This document shows, one piece after another, positions 26,591 through 34,053 of a DNA stretch of 64,000 nucleotides. The notes under the pieces were generated by a model. The model worked only from the letters and a program-made list of their open reading frames with translations, was not told the origin of the DNA and made no database searches. The stretch spans positions 2,541,767 to 2,605,766 of the forward strand of contig NZ_CP022161.1 in NCBI RefSeq assembly GCF_002214185.1, in the 5' to 3' direction. The DNA is from Streptomyces capitiformicae (GTDB taxonomy: Bacteria > Actinomycetota > Actinomycetes > Streptomycetales > Streptomycetaceae). Each line of letters opens with the position of its first letter. Positions within the stretch are counted from its first letter, which is position 1. Position numbers and translations under genes: made by a program.

Positions 26591-27591
26591 GCGTTGGCCC
26601 CCGAGAACTCCTTGCGGCGGGCGATGATCAGGCGCGCCGCGCCGTTGACCAGCAGGGTGATCACGAACAGGACCAGACCGGAGGCGATGAGGGCGTCACG
26701 GCCGATCTCGGTGGCCTCGCTGAACTTGCTGGCGATGTTCTGGGCGAACGTTCCGCCGCCCGGGTCCAGCAGGCTGAGGTTGATCTTGAAGCTGGAGGAC
26801 AGGACCATCGCGACGGCCATCGTCTCGCCGAGCGCGCGGCCGAGGCCGAGCATCGAGGCGGAGATGACACCGGAACGCCCGAAGGGCAGGACGGCCATCT
26901 TGATGACCTCCCACCGCGTGGCGCCGAGGGCCAGGGCGGCCTCCTCGTGCATCTGCGGGACCTGGCGGAAGACCTCGCGGCTCACGTTGGTGATGATCGG
27001 CAGGATCATGATCGCGAGCAGGATGCCGACGGTGAGCATCGAACGGGGGGCGCCGCCCTGCCATTCGAAGATGCCGGTCCAGCCGAGGTAGTCGTTCAGC
27101 CAGCCGTAGAGGCCGTCGAGCTGCGGTACGAGGACCAGGGCGCCCCAGAGGCCGTACACGATGGACGGCACGGCGGCGAGCAGGTCGATCACGTACGCGA
27201 TGGGGCCGCCCAGCTTGCGCGGGGCGTAGTGCGTGATGAAGAGGGCGATACCGACCGCGACCGGGACCGCGATGGCCATGGCGATGATCGACGAGACGAT
27301 CGTGCCGAAGGCCAGGACCGCGATGCCGAAGACCGGCGGGACCGCGGTGGGGTTCCACTCGAAGGTGGTGAAGAAGTTGGCCTCGTCCTTGCTGATCGCG
27401 AGCGCGGCACGGTAGCTGAGGAACACGGCGATGGCCGCCATGAGCACCAGCAGGAAGATGCCGGATCCGCGGCTGAGGCCGAGGAAGATGCGGTCGCCGG
27501 GCCGGGTCGCGCCGCGCTCGGCACGCTTCTGGCCGGCGGACGGCTGGGGTGTGGGGGGAGCTGCGGTGTCTTTTGTCGTAGATATGTCCAT
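26587..27591 (-). CDS. pstC: Phosphate ABC transporter permease PstC
   Basis: The protein has 334 residues from the ATG at 27591, preceded by GGAGATCCTG. It has six helices with the EAA loop (MHEEAALALGATRWEVIKMAVLPFG) and the PstC-type periplasmic loop. It is separated from pstS by 325 bp that hold a large nested inverted repeat but no gene. Confidence 0.96.
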   Translation of the reverse strand: MDISTTKDTAAPPTPQPSAGQKRAERGATRPGDRIFLGLSRGSGIFLLVLMAAIAVFLSYRAALAISKDEANFFTTFEWNPTAVPPVFGIAVLAFGTIVSSIIAMAIAVPVAVGIALFITHYAPRKLGGPIAYVIDLLAAVPSIVYGLWGALVLVPQLDGLYGWLNDYLGWTGIFEWQGGAPRSMLTVGILLAIMILPIITNVSREVFRQVPQMHEEAALALGATRWEVIKMAVLPFGRSGVISASMLGLGRALGETMAVAMVLSSSFKINLSLLDPGGGTFAQNIASKFSEATEIGRDALIASGLVLFVITLLVNGAARLIIARRKEFSGANA

Positions 27592-27716
27592 CAGGATCTC
27601 CGGTCTGCGGAGCCGTCGTCGTGCGGGCGGCGGCTCAGGGCGGAGCCGCCCGCGGGTGGGGGGAGGCTCCTGGCGGCGGTGCACCGGACGGTGCGGCCCA
27701 GCCCCCGCGGGGGGTA

Positions 27717-27902
27717 GGGCCTGACATCCGGATCAGACCTGGGACGTGGGGTGTGGCGCGTACATCTGCGGCGTTGTCGTCGGTTGCCGACGCTCCACGT
27801 CGACGCCCTCCTCCGCCTTGCAGCTGCACGCGCCACACCCCACTCACCGGCGCCGATCAGGCGCCCGCTTCCCGAGGCCGGCCTGATCCGGAGGTCAGGC
27901 CC
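27717..27902 (-). promoter_or_regulatory. Large nested inverted repeat between pstS and pstC
   Basis: The outer arms 27717-27736 and 27883-27902 pair at 19 of 20 positions. The inner arms 27746-27761 and 27828-27843 pair at all 16. The transcript can fold into a long branched hairpin directly after the pstS stop. This may be a partial terminator or an RNA-stability element that keeps PstS in excess over PstCAB. Confidence 0.75.
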
Positions 27903-27916
27903 TGGCCGCACTCAGG

Positions 27917-29047
27917 TCAGCTCAGTTCCGAGATGGTCGTGCGGACCTTGGTGATGATCTCCTCGGGCATCGGGGCGTAGCCGGCGTCGGCGAGCAGCGC
28001 CTGGCCGTCCTCGGACGCGATGTAGGTGAGGAAGGACTTGGTGGCGGGCAGGGTGTCCGCCTTGTTGCCCTTGTCACAGACGATCTCGTAGGTGACGAGG
28101 GTGATCGGGTAGGCGCCGTCGGTGGTCGGCTTGTAGTTCAGCTTCAGCGCGAGGTCCTTGCCGGTGCCGACGACCTTGGCCTCGGCGATGGCCTTGGTGG
28201 CGTTCTCGACGGTCGCCTCGGCCGGCTTGGCGGCGTCGGTCTTGATGTCGACCGTGTTCATGCCGTCCTTGGCGTACGAGAGCTCCATGTAGGAGATCGC
28301 GCCCTCGGTCTCCTTCACGCCCTGCGCGACACCGGAGGAGCCCTGCGCGGACTGGCCGCCCTCGGCCTCCCATGCCTTGCCGCCCTCGTACTTCCACTGG
28401 TCGGGCGCGGCGGCGATCAGGTACTTGGTGAAGTTGTCCGTGGTGCCGGACTCGTCCGAGCGGTGGAAGGGCTGGATCTGAAGGTCGGGCAGCTTCGCCT
28501 CGGGGTTCAGGTCCGCGATCGCCTTGTCGTTCCACTTCTTGATCTTGCTGTCGAAGATCAGGGCGAGGGTCTTGGCGTCCAGGACGAGCTTGTCGACACC
28601 CGGGACGTTGTAACCGACCGCGATCGGGCCGCCGACCATCGGCAGGTCGATGCCCTGACCGCCGGTGCAGACCTCCTTGGAGGCCGTGACCTCTTCGGGC
28701 TTCAGCGCCGAGTCGGAGCCGGCGAAGGCGACCTGGCCCTGCGTGAACGCGGTGATACCGGCGCCCGAGCCGCTGCCCTTGTAGTTGATCACGACGTCCT
28801 TGCAGGAGGCCGCGTACTGCTTGACCCACGCGTCGATCGCGTTCTTCTGCGCGGAGGAGCCGTCGGCCAGCAGCTGGCCCTTGGCGTCGCCGCAGTCGAT
28901 CTTGCTGTTCACCGGCGCCGTGCTGCCGCCCGCGCCACCGCTGCCGCCGGTGTCGTCGGAGCCACACGCCGTCAGGGTCAGGGCGCCGGTGACGGCGACA
29001 GCACCGAGAGAAAGGGCGCGCAGCCGGTTCTTGCGCTGAAGCTTCAC
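27917..29047 (-). CDS. pstS: Phosphate-binding lipoprotein PstS
   Basis: The protein has 376 residues from the GTG at 29047 (MKLQRKNRLRALSLGAVAV), with AGGAAG upstream; a longer frame reaches 29131 but would bury the signal. The lipobox LTAC lies at about residues 22-25. The mature protein shows phosphate-contact motifs ADGSSAQ, GSGSGAG and RSDESGT. It captures phosphate outside the membrane and hands it to PstCA. A PHO box about 180 bp upstream makes it PhoP-dependent. Confidence 0.97.
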   Translation of the reverse strand: MKLQRKNRLRALSLGAVAVTGALTLTACGSDDTGGSGGAGGSTAPVNSKIDCGDAKGQLLADGSSAQKNAIDAWVKQYAASCKDVVINYKGSGSGAGITAFTQGQVAFAGSDSALKPEEVTASKEVCTGGQGIDLPMVGGPIAVGYNVPGVDKLVLDAKTLALIFDSKIKKWNDKAIADLNPEAKLPDLQIQPFHRSDESGTTDNFTKYLIAAAPDQWKYEGGKAWEAEGGQSAQGSSGVAQGVKETEGAISYMELSYAKDGMNTVDIKTDAAKPAEATVENATKAIAEAKVVGTGKDLALKLNYKPTTDGAYPITLVTYEIVCDKGNKADTLPATKSFLTYIASEDGQALLADAGYAPMPEEIITKVRTTISELS

Positions 29048-29226
29048 TTTCGGGATTTCCTTCCAGGAGCCGCCGTCCACGTGGCGGCGTGCGAAGTTCG
29101 TCGTATCAGCCTGCGAAGCAGTGGCGCTCATGCCTCTACGGCCCTCAGGCTGCTGTCGTCACGGTGTGATCGCCTGCATTCAGGGCCCCACACCGCACCG
29201 GGTAGGGCCGAAATTAGGCAGATCAG

Positions 29227-29265
29227 GTGAAGCCGCCGATGGACAAAAGTGAACGGCGAGTGAAC
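29227..29265 (-). promoter_or_regulatory. PHO box (PhoP-binding direct repeats) of pstS
   Basis: Read on the minus strand, the 11-bp units are GTTCACTCGCC, GTTCACTTTTG, TCCATCGGCGG and CTTCACCTGAT in strict 11-bp phase (29265 down to about 29222). The first two match the Streptomyces PHO consensus GTTCACC well, the third is degenerate and the fourth good. This is the expected site for PhoP activation under phosphate limitation. Confidence 0.93.
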
Positions 29266-29291
29266 CCCTGCCGACAGTGCGGTAAGGTCAC

Positions 29292-29324
29292 GGAATGCTC
29301 ACGGGGAGAACACGTGAGCATTCC
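29292..29324. promoter_or_regulatory. Perfect 11-bp inverted repeat upstream of the pstS PHO box
   Basis: GGAATGCTCAC (29292-29302) and GTGAGCATTCC (29314-29324) are exact complements with an 11-base spacer; arm and spacer together give a two-turn dyad. It lies 27 bp beyond the PHO box. It looks like an operator for a dimeric regulator rather than a terminator, since the arms are AT-containing and the spacer long. The regulator is unknown. Confidence 0.65.
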
Positions 29325-29763
29325 AACACCGCCGGCCGCTCCCCGAAGGACCCCGGGCCACATTTCAGCCCGCCCGACGCCGGAGGCCGAGCCCGAAGGG
29401 CAACCCACCACCCACCGGCCGACGGACGAGACACGCCCTGGCGTACGACGTCGCCGGCTGAGTCGGCAGTTCGCCACCCTCCTCCAGGTGCTGCCGGGTC
29501 AAGTGAAAGCAGTGCTGCCACTCCACCGGCCAGGCCGGGCACCATGACGGGTCGATCTCCTCCGGCTGCTCACGGCGCTCCTCCGACAGGGCGCCGGCCG
29601 ACGACTGAACCGGCAGGCCCTCGGCACGCCACTCCTCCCGGCGGCGGACGAGGCACTCACCGCGGCCCCCACCACCTCCCGCCCCTTCTCCGCCGTGGAA
29701 CCCTCATCCCGCCAACCTCGTCTCGTTCCACGACACAAACACGCGGCGCACCGGGAGGCGCAC
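29325..29763. other. Gene-free interval before the flavin oxidase
   Basis: About 440 bp without a convincing gene. Open frames exist on both strands because stops are rare at this G+C content, but their products (runs of Arg, Pro and Ala) show no family pattern. A Leu-rich stretch around 29550-29640 could be a decayed coding remnant; I cannot assign it. The flavin oxidase ribosome site ends the interval. Confidence 0.5.
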
Positions 29764-31308
29764 ATGGAACGGCGTACGTTCATCGGCGGCGGCGCGGCCG
29801 CACTGGCGACGGCCGCGACGGCCGCCTGCACGGGCGACGGCGGCACCGCCACCGCCACGAACTCCTTCCTGCACACGACCACGACGACCACCGGCACGAA
29901 GGCCACCGCCGCCAACTGGTCCGCCCTCGCCCGCGACCTCGACGGCCCGCTCATCCGCCCCGGCGACAAGTCCTGGTCGACGGCCCGCCTGCTCTACAAC
30001 ACCCGCTTCGACGACCTGAAGCCCACGGCCGTCGCGTACGTCGCCCACCCCGACGACATCCGCACGACCCTCGCCTACGCCAGGGCCCACGCCATCAAGG
30101 TGTCGATCCGCAACGGCGGCCACTCCTACGCGGGCTGGTCCTCCGGCAACGGCCGCCTGGTCATCGACGTATCGAAGCTGAACAAGGTCCGCGCGTCCGG
30201 GAACGAGGCGGTGGTCGGCGCCGGCGCGAAACTCATCGACGTCTACCGCGCCCTCGCCGCCAAGGGGGTCACGATCCCCGCCGGCTCCTGCCCCACCGTC
30301 GGCGTCTCCGGCCTGACCCTCGGCGGCGGCCACGGCGTGACGTCCCGCGCGTACGGCCTGACCTGCGACAGCCTCACCCAGGCGACCCTGATCACGGCGG
30401 ACGGAAAACAGCTCATCGCCAACGCGACGACCAACAAGGACCTGTTCTGGGCGCTACGGGGCGCCGGCAACGGCAACTTCGGCGTGGTCACCGAACTCCG
30501 CTTCAAGACGCACCCGGCCCCGCAGGGCGTCACCGCGTACCTCACCTGGCCGTGGTCGAAGGCCGCCGCCGTACTGAAGGCCTGGCAGGAGTGGGGTCCG
30601 ACGCAGCCCGACGAAATCTGGTCGTCCTGCCACATACAGAACGGCGGCACCCCGTCCGTCTCGGTCGCCGCCTTCTCCCTCGGCACCTACGGCGAACTCG
30701 AAAACGCCCTCGACCGCCTGGCCGACCGCGTAGGCACCCCCGCCCGCACCGCGTCCCTCAAGCGCCGCTCGTACGAATCCGCCATGGAGTTGTACGCCGG
30801 CTGCTCCTCCTTCACCGACGACGCGAAGTGCCACCTGCCCGGCTCGACCCCCGGCCGCGACCCCAAGGGCGCCCTGGGCCGCGAGACCTACGCCGCCCGC
30901 TCCGACTTCTTCGACCGCTCGCTCTCCTCGGCGGGCATCCAGACCCTGCTGACCCAGATCACCGGCGTACGAGGCGGAGCGGGCAGCATCCAACTCACGG
31001 CCCTCGGCGGCCAGGTGAACCGCGTCTCCCCCACAGCCACGGCCTTCGTCCACCGCCGCTCCCGCATGCTCGCCCAGTACCTCACGTCCTGGAAGCGCGG
31101 CACCTCCGGCAAAACAGCCCAGTCCTGGCTGAACACGGCCCACAACTCCATGATCCGCCACGCCTCCGGCGCCGCTTACCAGAACTACACCGACCCCACC
31201 CTCAAAAACTGGAAAAAGGCGTACTACGGCGAAGCGGCCCCCCGCCTCACGACCCTGAAGAAGAAGTACGACCCGACGAGCTTCTTCAAGTTCCCACAGT
31301 CCCTGTGA
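29764..31308 (+). CDS. Tat-exported FAD-linked oxidase (berberine-bridge-enzyme type)
   Basis: The protein has 514 residues from the ATG at 29764 with CGGGAGG upstream. The N-terminus MERRTFIGGG is a twin-arginine motif, and ATAAC further on could be a lipobox. The FAD_binding_4 domain has H120 in RNGGHSYAG and C176 in GSCPTVGVSG, the two residues that carry bicovalent FAD in this family. GGGHGVTSRAYG follows. The C-terminal BBE segment NYTDPTLKNWKKAYYG is present. It should oxidise an alcohol, sugar or phenolic substrate outside the membrane and reduce O2. The substrate is unknown. Confidence 0.92.
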   Translation: MERRTFIGGGAAALATAATAACTGDGGTATATNSFLHTTTTTTGTKATAANWSALARDLDGPLIRPGDKSWSTARLLYNTRFDDLKPTAVAYVAHPDDIRTTLAYARAHAIKVSIRNGGHSYAGWSSGNGRLVIDVSKLNKVRASGNEAVVGAGAKLIDVYRALAAKGVTIPAGSCPTVGVSGLTLGGGHGVTSRAYGLTCDSLTQATLITADGKQLIANATTNKDLFWALRGAGNGNFGVVTELRFKTHPAPQGVTAYLTWPWSKAAAVLKAWQEWGPTQPDEIWSSCHIQNGGTPSVSVAAFSLGTYGELENALDRLADRVGTPARTASLKRRSYESAMELYAGCSSFTDDAKCHLPGSTPGRDPKGALGRETYAARSDFFDRSLSSAGIQTLLTQITGVRGGAGSIQLTALGGQVNRVSPTATAFVHRRSRMLAQYLTSWKRGTSGKTAQSWLNTAHNSMIRHASGAAYQNYTDPTLKNWKKAYYGEAAPRLTTLKKKYDPTSFFKFPQSL

Positions 31309-31314
31309 ACAAGA

Positions 31315-31375
31315 GGCCGCGCCCCACAAGGGGCGCGGGGAACTGCGCGAGCAACCACGCACAACCGCCAGGTCG
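31315..31375 (+). repeat. Dispersed hairpin repeat, copy C
   Basis: Perfect arms CCGCGCCCC (31317-31325) and GGGGCGCGG (31330-31338) flank ACAA and are followed by GGAACTGCGCGAGCAACCAC. It starts 7 bp after the flavin oxidase stop and may terminate it. Confidence 0.8.
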
Positions 31376-31454
31376 GGACTGGTCAGGGGGTTAACCTCAC
31401 AGGGAGCAGGGGTCCGGCGAGTTCTTGGCCGGGCCGCAGCAGAACGGATCTCGG

Positions 31455-33800
31455 ATGGCCGATACGACAGGATTCCCAGGGAGTCTGCCGACGCCCTTCA
31501 CAAGCTTCGTGGGCCGGCGTATGGAGGTGGCCGAGGTCCGGCGTCTGTTGGGGGCGTCGCGGCTGGTGACGTTGACCGGTGCGGGCGGGGTGGGCAAGAC
31601 CCGGCTGGCGCTGGAGGTGGCCGCCGGGTCGGCCAGGGCGTTCTCGGGCGGGGTGTGGCTGGTGGACCTGGCGCCGGTGCGCGAGTCGTCGGCGGTGCCG
31701 GGCGTAGTGGCGGATGCGCTGGGGGTGGCGGACATGGGCACCCGGCCGGTTGCGGAGCTGCTGGCCGCGCACCTGTCCGAGCGGCGGGCGCTGGTCGTGC
31801 TGGACAACTGCGAGCACCTGGTGGACGAGTGCGCGCCGCTGGTGCAGCAGCTGCTGTTCGTCGCGCCCGAGCTGCGGATCCTGGCCACCAGCCGGGAGAC
31901 GCTCTGTGTGACGGGTGAGCACGTGCTTGCGGTTGCGCCCCTGCCACAGGCGGACGCGGCCGAGTTGCTGCGGCAGCGGACCGCTGCGGTGCGGCCCGGC
32001 TTCGAGGTCGCCGAGGCGAACCAGGCGGTGGCGGCCCGGCTGTGTGCGGACCTGGACGGGCTGCCGCTGGCGATCGAGCTGGCCGCCACCCGGCTGCGCT
32101 CACTGACCGTGGAGCAGGTGGTGCAGCGGCTGGAGGACCGGTTCGCGCTGCTGAGTGCGGGGAGCCGGACGGCTCGGCCACACCAGCAGACGCTGCGCGC
32201 GGCGATCGACTGGAGCTGGGAGTTGTGCAGCCCCCAGGAGCAGTTGCTGTGGAGTCGGTTGTCGGTGTTCGCCGGGAGTTTCACCCTGGACGCGGCGGAG
32301 GGGATCTGCTGCGCAGAGGGCATCGCAGCGGCGGAGGTGGTGGACTTGCTGGACCGGCTGGTCGCCCAGTCCCTGGTGGAGCAGCCGGAAGGAGAGGAGA
32401 CACCCCGCTACCGCATGCTGGAGACCCTCCGCCAGTACGGGCAGGAGCAGCTGGCGGCCTCCGGCGAGGAGCAGTGGATGCGGCGGCGGCACCGCGACTT
32501 CTTCCTCGCCATGGCCGAACGCCTCTACCAGGACTGGTTCGGACCGCGCCAGGCGCTGATCCTGACTCGGCTGCGTGCTGAGCACGCCAACCTGCTGGCC
32601 GCGCTGGCCTACCGGGACGGGATCGCGGGAGCGCCGACGGGAGCTGCCACCTCCGGGCCGGCTCAAGCGCACCCATGCGCGGCCGCACCCTGCGGTGACG
32701 GGCAGGTGGCGCTGGCCGGTGCGTTGATCTACCACTGGGCCGCCGGAGGTTACCTCGGGGAGGGACGGCGGCAGCTGGAACGGGCGCTGGCCGCGGCGCC
32801 CGAGCCCACCCCGGCCCGGGCCCGCGCCTTGGTGGCCGCCGCCCATCTGGCCCAGACACAGTACGACCTGGCGGCGGCCGGGCGGTGGCTGGATGAGGCC
32901 GATGACCTGGCCGAGCGGCTCGGTGAGCCGGTGGTGCGCGCGCACGTGCGGGGCCACCGGGGCGTGTCGGCCCTGTACGCCGGCCGCCTGGACGACGCCC
33001 TGTCCCATGTCGAGCAGGCGGTGGACGCCCACACAGCGCTCGGTGACCGGTTCGGGGAGGTCGCCTGGCGGTGCGCGCTGGCTCTCGTCCAGGTGCTCGG
33101 CGGCCACCCGCAAGCGCTGGAGACCGCCGCTGAGGCACTCGCCGACGCGGAGGCCCACGGGGAGCGGTGGGCCCGCGCCCACCTGCTGATGGTGCTGGGC
33201 CGCCGCGCCTGGGCACTGGGAGACCAGGACGAGGCGAAGGCCCTGACCATCTCCTCGCTGGAGCTGCTGCAGGGCTTCAGCGACACCGTCGGTGTGGCCA
33301 AGATGGTCGAGCAGCTCGCCTGGATCACCGCCTCCGCCGGCGACCACCCACGCGCGGCGCGCCTCCTCGGCGCTGCGCGGTCGCTTCGGGAGGCCGCCGG
33401 CATCACCGTCGCCTCGGGCGACCCGCGCGACGAGGACTACCACGCCCGCTGCGAGGCCGAGGCGTCCCAGGCCCTCGGCCGTGCCGAGTACGACAAGGCG
33501 CTCGCGGACGGAGCCGCCATCGACGGCCCCGCCCAGGCCATCGCCTACGCCCTCGCGCCTGCCACCGCCATCGCCACCGCCGCCGGAACCGAACCGGCTG
33601 CCACACCCGCCGCCACGAGCCCGCTCACCGGCCGGGAAGAGCAGATCGCCGCGCTGGTGGCCCAGGGCATGACCAGCCGCAAGATCGCCGCCGAACTCGT
33701 ACTGTCCCCCCGGACCGTCGACAACCACGTCAACCGCATCCTGACCAAGCTCGGCTTCTCCTCCCGCGCCCAGATCGCGGCCTGGTGGACTGCGCAATAG
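31455..33800 (+). CDS. Large STAND ATPase/TPR regulator with C-terminal LuxR helix-turn-helix
   Basis: The protein has 781 residues from the ATG at 31455. The N-terminal NB-ARC-like ATPase has Walker A GAGGVGKTRL (about residue 40), Walker B ALVVLDNCEHL and GLPLAIELAA. A helical TPR-like region spans about 330-680. A C-terminal LuxR domain (TGREEQIAALVAQGMTSRKI, then TVDNHVNRILTKLGF) follows. Such proteins are signal-responsive transcription activators that bind DNA when the ATPase oligomerises. It precedes the ribosome-inactivating protein gene on the same strand by 253 bp and is a candidate regulator of it. Confidence 0.9.
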   Translation: MADTTGFPGSLPTPFTSFVGRRMEVAEVRRLLGASRLVTLTGAGGVGKTRLALEVAAGSARAFSGGVWLVDLAPVRESSAVPGVVADALGVADMGTRPVAELLAAHLSERRALVVLDNCEHLVDECAPLVQQLLFVAPELRILATSRETLCVTGEHVLAVAPLPQADAAELLRQRTAAVRPGFEVAEANQAVAARLCADLDGLPLAIELAATRLRSLTVEQVVQRLEDRFALLSAGSRTARPHQQTLRAAIDWSWELCSPQEQLLWSRLSVFAGSFTLDAAEGICCAEGIAAAEVVDLLDRLVAQSLVEQPEGEETPRYRMLETLRQYGQEQLAASGEEQWMRRRHRDFFLAMAERLYQDWFGPRQALILTRLRAEHANLLAALAYRDGIAGAPTGAATSGPAQAHPCAAAPCGDGQVALAGALIYHWAAGGYLGEGRRQLERALAAAPEPTPARARALVAAAHLAQTQYDLAAAGRWLDEADDLAERLGEPVVRAHVRGHRGVSALYAGRLDDALSHVEQAVDAHTALGDRFGEVAWRCALALVQVLGGHPQALETAAEALADAEAHGERWARAHLLMVLGRRAWALGDQDEAKALTISSLELLQGFSDTVGVAKMVEQLAWITASAGDHPRAARLLGAARSLREAAGITVASGDPRDEDYHARCEAEASQALGRAEYDKALADGAAIDGPAQAIAYALAPATAIATAAGTEPAATPAATSPLTGREEQIAALVAQGMTSRKIAAELVLSPRTVDNHVNRILTKLGFSSRAQIAAWWTAQ

Positions 33801-33964
33801 GTACCCGAGTTGAGCAGAACTGCTCAAGACACCGGCCGCCTCACACCCCAGGCTGGGACCACCGCCGTGCCTCACCAGGGCCCCACCCGACACAGAAAGG
33901 ACCCGGACCCGCCATACGGGGCCCCGCGCCGGCGCCGCCCGAGTCGGTGTCGCCGCGCGTCCTG

Positions 33965-34018
33965 GCAAGCGCAGGACAGCACGCAAGCGCAGGACAGCAC
34001 GCAAGCGCAGGACAGCAC
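33965..34018 (+). repeat. Three perfect 18-bp tandem repeats upstream of the toxin gene
   Basis: The unit GCAAGCGCAGGACAGCAC occurs three times head to tail (33965-33982, 33983-34000, 34001-34018). It ends 35 bp before the start codon of the ribosome-inactivating protein gene, in its leader or promoter. Confidence 0.9.
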
Positions 34019-34053
34019 GAGCACGGTGCGCCATCGCACATCAGGAGAAGCAC

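Noticed and set aside
29227-29547. Possible 106-residue gene upstream of the flavin oxidase
   Set aside because: It starts inside the pstS PHO box, is rich in Pro, Arg and Thr without pattern, and lacks a ribosome site.
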